Part shown: positions 41,385 through 46,154 of the stretch, in pieces | Numbering within the stretch: position 1 is the stretch's first letter | Layout: each line of letters begins with the position of its first letter | Assembly: GCA_019239875.1 (NCBI GenBank) | Contig: JAFAZI010000161.1 | Coordinates: 1 to 46,154 of the forward strand | From: Frankiaceae bacterium | GTDB taxonomy: Bacteria > Actinomycetota > Actinomycetes > JAFAQI01 | Length of the DNA: 46,154 nucleotides | Reading direction: 5' to 3' | Translations under genes and position numbers: made by a program | The notes under the pieces: generated by a model | What the model was told of the DNA's origin: nothing | Database searches by the model: none | Seen by the model: only the letters and a program-made list of their open reading frames with translations

Positions 41385-41867
41385 ATGCGGATCCATAGGT
41401 TGCGACTGACCGTCACCGTCGCGGTCGCGTGCCTTGGCCCGTTCGTCGCACCGGATGCTGCAACCGGCGCACCGATCGGGCCCAGTCAGCATTTCGCCGG
41501 GCGGGTCAACGGTCAGACCTCCCCTGCCACGGTTCGCACGGTCTGCCCGGGCCCCTCGACATCGGATCGGCTCGGCTCGGTCGCCGGCGGCCAAACGGTC
41601 TCGGTGCGGCGCGTCTCGTCGGGCCAGGGCTACACCGGGGTGTCGTCGCAGGTGTATGCGTGGTTCGTGCAGAACCAGTCGGTCAACGGTCATCATGCGG
41701 CCAAGATCACGACCTACGGGACACGGGTTGCCCTGCCGACTTCGGCGCGCGTGCCCTGCGACGGGACTGGTCGCATTGAGTTCAGTTCCTGCCCCTACCT
41801 CGCGCCATGCGCTGCTGGTTGGGTGCCGACCTACGTGAAGGTGCGCTACGTGAACATCGCGGCGTAG
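41385..41867 (+). CDS. small secreted protein of unknown function
   Basis: A 160-residue exported protein starting at ATG 41385, 5 nt after a CGGAGGA ribosome-binding site. The signal peptide is MRIHRLRLTVTVAVACLGP with cleavage near ATGAPIG. The mature part contains FAGRVNGQTSPATVRTVCPGPSTSDRLG, SVRRVSSGQGYTGVSS, KITTYGTRVALPTSARVPCDGTGRIEFSSCPY and a C-terminal VPTYVKVRYVNIAA. Four Cys residues suggest two disulphides. The arrangement resembles small beta-sandwich actinobacterial secreted proteins without known function. Confidence 0.8.
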   Translation: MRIHRLRLTVTVAVACLGPFVAPDAATGAPIGPSQHFAGRVNGQTSPATVRTVCPGPSTSDRLGSVAGGQTVSVRRVSSGQGYTGVSSQVYAWFVQNQSVNGHHAAKITTYGTRVALPTSARVPCDGTGRIEFSSCPYLAPCAAGWVPTYVKVRYVNIAA

Positions 41868-41933
41868 AGAACACCGAAGGGCACGGCTGCGGCTGCCCTA
41901 AGTGGGTGCCAACCTTCGTGGCACATCCGGCCT

Positions 41934-42389
41934 ATGCCGTGCCGCCCACGGGTTGCGAGTTCGGTGGAGCTGCTTAGTGCTTACTTGAACACCACGACCG
42001 AGCTCGAACAGGTCCTCGCCGCTCTCTCGGAACCTGTAGTGAGCTCGGGAAACGACGCAAGCGTTTCATCGCCCTCTCGCAAGACACGAGCTCGGCTACC
42101 GAGATCAATTGTCTCAAAGATGATCTTGGATTACCAGGCTGGCACCTCGAGCCGCGAGCTGGCGGCGAAGTACGACGTACCAAAGTCCTCGGTGCTCGTC
42201 CTGCTTCGGAACGAGGGGGTCGTGCGACCACCATCGCGCATCTCGGACGAGCTCATCGAACGAGCTGGCGAACTGATTCAGGATGGCAAATCGGTGGCGA
42301 TCGTCGCCGACGAACTTGAGGTCGCAGTGCGGTCGCTCTATCACCAGCTCAGGGTGCGAGGGCTACCGACGAGGGCGAGCAACGATTAG
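41934..42389 (+). CDS. helix-turn-helix protein, recombinase/transposase-type
   Basis: A protein of up to 151 residues, mostly two successive helix-turn-helix units. The first is IVSKMILDYQAGTSSRELAAKYDVPKSSVLVLLRNEGV; the second is ISDELIERAGELIQDGKSVAIVADELEVAVRSLYHQLRVRGL. The pattern is that of resolvase/Hin-type DNA-binding modules often found as short genes next to serine recombinases or in phage and plasmid remnants. No catalytic recombinase domain is present. The ATG at 41934 is the longest start; an internal start is possible, as no good ribosome-binding site is seen. It marks the left edge of the less GC-rich, mosaic end of the window and converges on the AAA-DUF4435 gene. Confidence 0.7.
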   Translation: MPCRPRVASSVELLSAYLNTTTELEQVLAALSEPVVSSGNDASVSSPSRKTRARLPRSIVSKMILDYQAGTSSRELAAKYDVPKSSVLVLLRNEGVVRPPSRISDELIERAGELIQDGKSVAIVADELEVAVRSLYHQLRVRGLPTRASND

Positions 42390-42430
42390 ATCGCGCGCGA
42401 CCTACAGGGCGGTAATGTACGGGCCAACGA

Positions 42431-43573
42431 CTAGTTTGCCGGTGGCAAGTACGGCGTAAGTGCCGAGCGAATCGCAATAGACAGATCTGCGAGCGATGGG
42501 TCGTCTGCCGAGACGGCCTTGATCACGATGTCCGTGTATTTTCCGGCAACGACGCCCAGGTGCCCACTCACCACGCCTAAGAGTTGCTTGCCGGGCATTA
42601 GCTGCAGAATCTCGTCCAGATCTGGCGGATTTGATGAGAAGGCCGTCTCTACACGCAGTTTCTCATCCTGCAGCTGCTGCCGGAGATCGAAGTCCCAGGT
42701 GTGGGGGTTCAAGATGGTGGGGAGTGCCGCGACCAGACTGTCAAGCGACTCGGGCTTGGTGCTTACCGAGGCAACAACACCCACGACCAATGCCTCAGCG
42801 CGACACTTCCAACGTTCTAGCGTGACACGGTGTCGGTCGGCATCCTTATAGGCATTCACAATGACGGCCCGATACGCCGCGACATCGAAGGCTTGACCGA
42901 GATGCTTTGCCACAGCGCCTACGACTCCCGGCAAAGCGAACATTGTTTCGACCTCGTGGACGCCGACCGCGACCGCGCCATTGCTAAGCGCTCCAAGGCG
43001 TTCGTCGGAGTGATAGTCGCGATCGATGATGCCGATGACCTCGAGATTCGAAATCAGGTTTGACCTCTTCAGCGCCGAGACGCAGTGCAACACCGACTCG
43101 CACGAGCCAACCGGTCTCACCACCGTCGTCTGAGTATCGAACCATGCGCTGTACAAGCGCTTGTCCAATGAAGTCTCGTCGCCCTCACAAAAGACGATGC
43201 GCTTCGAGTAGAAGGACAGCGATGCTGTATCTAGTAGGAGCGCTGCGACCTGCCCGTCGTTGTCGAGGTCGACGGGGGTGAGGCCATCCTTCGGATTCGC
43301 CAGCAAGTATTGCGCTCCGCGTCGGGAGGTCGCAAACATCATGTCGTGCGTGGAATAGATAATCCGCAGGTCCGGCCGAGCCGCCTCGATCGCGTTCCAA
43401 AACTCGATGGCCAACAGCGAGTGGAAGTGAGTCTCCGGCTCGTCGACAAGGAGGACCGCCTGAGGATCCGAGCTTAAGGCGCGACCAGCCAGGTACAGCG
43501 CCGCCTTCTCGCCGTCGCTCATCTGCCACGCGGAGTATTCGGCGGGCACACCGTCGCCTTGCACGGTATTCAT
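42431..43573 (-). CDS. AAA ATPase-DUF4435 (TOPRIM-like) protein, 5'-truncated
   Basis: The C-terminal 380 residues of an ABC/OLD-like ATPase fused to a DUF4435 domain. The ATPase part keeps the signature SDGEKAALYLAGRAL, Walker B AVLLVDEPETHFH and the switch His in YSTHDMMF, but the Walker A P-loop that must precede them is absent. The DUF4435 part shows the TOPRIM-like acidic residues FCEGDETSLDKR, IIDRDYHSDERLG and VHEVETMFALPG. ATPase plus DUF4435 is the composition of the PARIS anti-phage system (AriA/AriB; fused forms exist), so a defence origin is likely but unproven. The reading frame continues open to 43702 and still looks real at SLWSKFFPGRELTFKDYLPVV, so ATG 43573 is only the first start left. 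Without the P-loop it is probably dead. Confidence 0.75.
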   Translation of the reverse strand: MNTVQGDGVPAEYSAWQMSDGEKAALYLAGRALSSDPQAVLLVDEPETHFHSLLAIEFWNAIEAARPDLRIIYSTHDMMFATSRRGAQYLLANPKDGLTPVDLDNDGQVAALLLDTASLSFYSKRIVFCEGDETSLDKRLYSAWFDTQTTVVRPVGSCESVLHCVSALKRSNLISNLEVIGIIDRDYHSDERLGALSNGAVAVGVHEVETMFALPGVVGAVAKHLGQAFDVAAYRAVIVNAYKDADRHRVTLERWKCRAEALVVGVVASVSTKPESLDSLVAALPTILNPHTWDFDLRQQLQDEKLRVETAFSSNPPDLDEILQLMPGKQLLGVVSGHLGVVAGKYTDIVIKAVSADDPSLADLSIAIRSALTPYLPPAN

Positions 43574-43602
43574 GACGACCGGCAGGTAGTCCTTAAACGT
43601 GA

Positions 43603-43968
43603 GCTCGCGGCCGGGAAAGAACTTGGACCAGAGCGACGAGATCGTGCTGCTCCGGATGCGGCGAGAAGATTTCGACCCCCCTAAATCCCGCGCAGTGGAA
43701 GCTCACCTTCGACGGTGAGACGATCTCGCTGACGCCCTCTATCGGCAACTGGGACATCCCTTGCCGCTCGCACTACTGGATTCGCCGTAGCAATGTCGAG
43801 TGGGCCAAACTCTGGACGGACGAGGAGGTTGGGCGGGGCAGGCTGCGAGACCAGGACGATGCGATCAGACACTTTTCCTCTGACGCATCCGAGATACCGA
43901 TTGCAGCCCAGGGTAAAAGGACGGCCCCACGCTCGATTTGGCAACGCCTGTTCAAGCGTAACCACTAG
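43603..43968 (+). pseudogene. DUF6527-family metal-binding protein remnant (no start codon)
   Basis: A 121-codon open frame with no ATG, GTG or TTG near its beginning. From 43648 it reads CSGCGEKISTPLNPAQW, then LTFDGETISLTPSIGNWDI, CRSHYWIRRSNVEWAKLW, and ends SIWQRLFKRNH. The Cys/His pattern (CSGCG ... PC-SHYWI) and the SLTPSIGNW segment are the hallmarks of DUF6527, small proteins frequently encoded with bacterial ubiquitin-like (E1/E2) systems; this is recalled, not searched. Just upstream, a GTG-started frame (43599: VSSRPGKNLDQSDEIVLL) is one frameshift away and could be the displaced N-terminus. The gene overlaps head-to-head with the truncated AAA-DUF4435 frame. Confidence 0.65.
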
Positions 43969-44302
43969 CGGCCGATGCTCGCAAGCAAGGTGCGGTCATC
44001 CGTCCACTAGGCGGGTTGGCACAGCGTGTCGCCGACGACACCGCCGAGCCGCCGTCGGTGTGCCAGACGATGGTTCCGAACTTCACCTTCGCGGCATCGC
44101 TACCGCCCTGAGCCAGCAAGTTGTACGCCGTGCTGGAATCGCTGGCCGGCAACCGCACCGAATCACTGAATGCCGCCCCCGTGGCCCCCACGATCCCACC
44201 CAGCGCCATCAGCAGCGCGACCCACTCGACCACTACCAGGCCCTTGTGGCGGAAGCACCAACGACTCAGTGCAGGAGCTGTTCGTCTCGCGTCTGACGGC
44301 AC
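43952..44302 (-). pseudogene. MMPL/RND transporter N-terminal fragment
   Basis: A 116-codon frame starting at GTG 44302. Its first 75 or so residues match the beginning of an MMPL-family lipid/drug transporter: RHKGLVVVEWVALLMALGGIVGATGAAFSDSVRLPASDSSTAYNLL (first membrane helix and start of the first periplasmic loop), then KVKFGTIVWHTDGGSAV. After that the sequence turns into unrelated text (RCANPPSGRMTAPCLRAS) and stops. Full MMPL proteins exceed 700 residues, so at least nine tenths of the gene is missing. It is not functional and marks a deletion or recombination joint close to the 3' end of the DUF6527 remnant. Confidence 0.65.
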
Positions 44303-44418
44303 CTAGGCCGAGCTAGAAGGTACAGTCACCGCGCGACAGTGGCGGTCCCAAACTTGCCGCGGTGCTCAACAACGCGTAACAGCCAACTCGGCTCGGCCAC
44401 GTCGCTAGCCGCAATAGT

Positions 44419-44575
44419 TGGCAAGGAGTTCGTCGAGCTGCGCCGCAAAAACCGGTGCTGGAGATGGAGGTCGAGATCCTCAAGCGGGCCTCGGCCTACT
44501 TCGCTCGACAGAACATCGTCCCAAATAGGATTCCGGCTGGTCCATGAGCTCGCCGTTGACGGGCAGTGCCGGTAG
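44419..44575 (+). pseudogene. IS3-family transposase remnant (OrfA end / OrfB start)
   Basis: Degenerate IS3-type sequence spread over shifted frames. One frame gives GKEFVELRRKNR, the next LEMEVEILKRASAYFARQNIVP (the leucine-zipper end of OrfA), and the following GFRLVHELAVDGQC (beginning of OrfB) before a stop. It is too broken to encode a protein. It is a different IS3 relative from the element at the right edge, whose corresponding segment reads LEEDLEIAKKASIFFAGEL. Confidence 0.65.
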
Positions 44576-44590
44576 GTGACCGCTGGATCG

Positions 44591-44926
44591 TTAGGCGCCG
44601 TCATCGCCCGGTCGAGGTCCGTGAAAGCCCAGCATCCAGAAGGCTTCCCGATCGACGCCGGCCAGTTCGAGATCACGCCAATCCGTCACTTCGCTGTAGC
44701 TCCAAGATCCGCTATCGAGTCGCGTGATCTTTCCCACGACCCGGCCGACTCGGACTAACACTCCGTCTGGGTGCGGTGCCAGGTCCCAGAGCGTTTCTCG
44801 CAAGACGGTCGGCACCGCGAAAGGCTCTCGACCGGGCTCATGGACCGTCACGCTGTGTCGCTCATCCGCCGGTATCGAAAAATGATTTGGACCTGATGTC
44901 ACCGTCTTTGGCTCCTGCTGCGGCAT
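44591..44926 (-). CDS. hypothetical protein
   Basis: A 111-residue frame starting with ATG 44926. The sequence is protein-like, with beta-rich segments (VHEPGREPFAVPTVLRETLWDLAPHPDGVLVRVGRVVGKITRLDSGSWSY), an acidic C-terminal half (VTDWRDLELAGVDREAFWML) and a GPRPGDDGA tail. No signal peptide, membrane helix or known domain is recognised. It sits in the mosaic region between the IS3 remnant and a small membrane protein. Codon use is less GC-biased than in the core of the window, fitting foreign origin. Confidence 0.5.
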   Translation of the reverse strand: MPQQEPKTVTSGPNHFSIPADERHSVTVHEPGREPFAVPTVLRETLWDLAPHPDGVLVRVGRVVGKITRLDSGSWSYSEVTDWRDLELAGVDREAFWMLGFHGPRPGDDGA

Positions 44927-45058
44927 GCAATAACGCTACTTGCGCGCCATGAGCAGAGTTGATTTCGTCCGCATCGCGCAAACTGCTGTCAGATCGTCAG
45001 CCACTGCGCGGCTTATCAATCGCGACGCCGAGATTGATACACCACGTTTTGAGCGCTT

Positions 45059-45382
45059 CTAGGTTTCGGGGGGAAGATCCCGGCCTCTCCTGGCCAGCGG
45101 GTCCGTTACGCCAAGCGCGTCGAGAACACGACCTCGCGCTCGTCTTCCCCTTGCGTTGACGATCGCATTCGCAGCGACTGTTAGCACGATCAGCGTCAGG
45201 GCGAGCGCAATAGTCCAACCGTGCTCGTCGATGACGCCAAACCCGATGAGGCCCACAGTGGCGCCGGCGCTGGTCCCAAGTACGAACATCGACCAGGCTG
45301 CGATTCGCACGTGGGCGAGCGCGCGGGCTGCATCAATCCCGAACCACCGTTGGTTGAACTGATTAAGTTGGTTGTCGCGCAT
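45059..45382 (-). CDS. small membrane protein, two predicted helices
   Basis: A 107-residue protein from ATG 45382, with a GGAG just upstream. After a polar N-terminus (MRDNQLNQFNQRWFGIDAAR) there are two hydrophobic helices (IAAWSMFVLGTSAGATVGLIGFGVI and TIALALTLIVLTVAANAIV), followed by a basic cytoplasmic-looking tail (NARGRRARGRVLDALGV). No family is recognised. The left end of the IS3-type element lies about 14 bp upstream of its start codon, so its own promoter has probably been displaced or replaced by sequence within the element. Confidence 0.6.
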   Translation of the reverse strand: MRDNQLNQFNQRWFGIDAARALAHVRIAAWSMFVLGTSAGATVGLIGFGVIDEHGWTIALALTLIVLTVAANAIVNARGRRARGRVLDALGVTDPLARRGRDLPPET

Positions 45383-45467
45383 CGCTCCGTTGCTCTGTCA
45401 CGGGTTGGGGTGGCTGAACCGGCGCGGAATCTCCGCCGCCTCCTTGTGAGTGCAGGAGGATGGCGCG

Positions 45468-45779
45468 ATGCCGAAGAAGATCGATCCCGCTGTGAAGGAG
45501 CGGGCGGTGAGGCTGGTGTTGGAGCATCAGGGCGAGTACCCGTCGTTGTTCGCCGCGGTCACCTCGGTCGCTAAGCAGCAGCGGCTGGGAGTGGAGAGCC
45601 TGCGTCGGTGGGTGAATCAGGCGCTGGTCGATGGTGGTGAGCGCCGCGGCGCGACGACCGAGGAGCTCGCGGAGATCAAGGAGCTGAAGGCGAAGGTCCG
45701 GCGGCTCGAGGAGGATCTTGAGATCGCGAAGAAGGCCTCGATTTTCTTCGCGGGGGAACTCGACCCCCGCGGCCGTTGA
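45468..45779 (+). CDS. IS3-family transposase OrfA
   Basis: A 103-residue DNA-binding subunit of an IS3-type transposase. ATG 45468 has GGAGG 8 nt upstream. It begins MPKKIDPAVKERAVRLVLEHQGEYPSLFAAVTSVAKQQRLGVESLRRWVNQ (helix-turn-helix) and ends with the heptad helix AEIKELKAKVRRLEEDLEIAKKASIFF, as expected for OrfA multimerisation. A run of five C (45764-45768) near its end is a plausible -1 slippage point into OrfB, giving FFAGELDP then PRPLIVGFID. The protein itself looks intact. Confidence 0.9.
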   Translation: MPKKIDPAVKERAVRLVLEHQGEYPSLFAAVTSVAKQQRLGVESLRRWVNQALVDGGERRGATTEELAEIKELKAKVRRLEEDLEIAKKASIFFAGELDPRGR

Positions 45780-46154
45780 TCGTGGGGTTCATCGACTCCA
45801 TGCGCAGCGACGGTCACGCGGTCGAGTCGACCTGCGCCGTGCTCACCGAGCTCGGCTGCCCGGTCGCCGCGCGGACCTACCGGGAGTGGAAAACCAAACC
45901 CCCGGCAGCCCGCACGATCAGCCAGGCGCAGGTCGTCGACGCGGTCCGTGACGTCTGCTGGACGGTCGGGGATGACGGGGTGCGCCGGCTCACCCCGGAC
46001 GGGCCGCACGTCGCGACCGGGTGTGTCCGAGACAGCAGTGGTCGGTGCGATGAAAGTCCTGGGCCATCAAGGGATCCGCCGCGCCAAGAGCCATCGCACG
46101 ACGATCCCGGCCAAGGACGGGATCCGGGCTGGGGACCTACTCAACCGGGACTTC
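45767..46154 (+). pseudogene. IS3-family transposase OrfB, internally deleted, cut by window end
   Basis: The -1 frame reads PRPLIVGFIDSMRSDGHAV, then CAVLTELGCPVAARTYREW and VVDAVRDVCWTVGDDGVRRLTPDG, the normal start of an IS3 OrfB. After about 46005 this frame degenerates. The authentic continuation (VSETAVVGAMKVLGHQGIRR, then RTTIPAKDGIRAGDLLNRDF) resumes in another frame from about 46025. The conserved segment expected between them (LYGRRKM-type sequence) is missing, so a small deletion with frameshift has occurred. The DDE catalytic part would lie beyond the window. Confidence 0.75.

Larger units (their letters stand above)
45396..46154 (+). mobile_element. IS3-family insertion sequence, right end outside window
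   Basis: Probable left end near 45396 (TGTCACGGGTTGGGG, a TG-starting terminus in keeping with IS3 ends), followed by OrfA (45468) and an overlapping OrfB in the -1 frame. The right terminal repeat and target duplication are beyond the window. OrfB is internally damaged, so this copy is unlikely to transpose by itself. The exact left boundary is inferred. Confidence 0.65.

Noticed and set aside
44326-44676. 116-codon minus-strand frame.
   Set aside because: Antisense of the IS3 remnant with no protein-like features.
1-46154. tRNA, rRNA, CRISPR arrays, replication origin, classical riboswitches.
   Set aside because: No cloverleaf, conserved rRNA text, spaced direct repeats or recognisable aptamer core was seen by eye on either strand.

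Overview
The window is high-GC, gene-dense chromosomal DNA from an actinobacterium. Supporting signs are frequent GTG starts, 1-4 nt start/stop overlaps, two GAF-ANTAR proteins, two LLM-class (F420-type) oxidoreductases, a deazaflavin-dependent nitroreductase-family protein, a PASTA-domain protein and a CYP136-like P450. The genus cannot be resolved from the sequence alone. No rRNA, tRNA or CRISPR array was seen.

Layout. (1) 1-8.8 kb: a 5'-cut L,D-transpeptidase, a GGDEF-EAL protein, and a minus-strand run of six closely packed genes (MFS transporter, NAD(P)-binding epimerase-like protein, secreted GH5 glycosidase, membrane fatty-acid/sterol hydroxylase-like protein, CYP136-like P450, DUF1684 protein). 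(2) 9.0-10.1 kb: a secreted His/Asp-rich DUF5666-type protein ending at a perfect hairpin. (3) 10.1-30.8 kb: a large catabolic block. It holds TetR/P450/SDR, SnoaL-like/BVMO, small-molecule methyltransferases, cyclase/amidohydrolase/SDR, acyl-CoA ligase/TetR, two SDRs, a fused alpha-beta E1 dehydrogenase, an acyl-CoA dehydrogenase and an LLM oxidoreductase. (4) 30.8-41.9 kb: housekeeping and regulatory genes, including two convergent GAF-ANTAR proteins, VOC/AraC, a PspC-like protein, a STAND regulator and secreted proteins. (5) 41.9-46.2 kb: a visibly less GC-rich stretch of broken and foreign genes. It contains a recombinase-type HTH protein, a 5'-truncated AAA-DUF4435 ATPase/nuclease, a startless DUF6527 pseudogene, an MMPL fragment, an IS3 remnant and a second IS3-family element running off the end.

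How the genes work together. The catabolic block has the parts to oxidise a hydrophobic, possibly cyclic, substrate: P450 hydroxylation, SDR oxidation to a ketone, Baeyer-Villiger insertion, opening by a hydrolase, CoA activation and one beta-oxidation dehydrogenation. This is inference from enzyme classes; the substrate is unknown, and no thiolase, enoyl-CoA hydratase, ferredoxin or E2/E3 gene is present here.

The strongest new signal is regulatory. Five divergent intergenic regions between 13.9 and 29.9 kb each carry one copy, of varying quality, of an 18-bp palindrome with consensus TTGTACCGATCGGTACAA. One flanks a TetR gene (24609), which is the natural candidate for the regulon's repressor. 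The second notable signal is the defence-like debris at 42.4-44.0 kb, where two 5'-truncated divergent genes (AAA-DUF4435 and DUF6527) meet at one apparent breakpoint near 43640.
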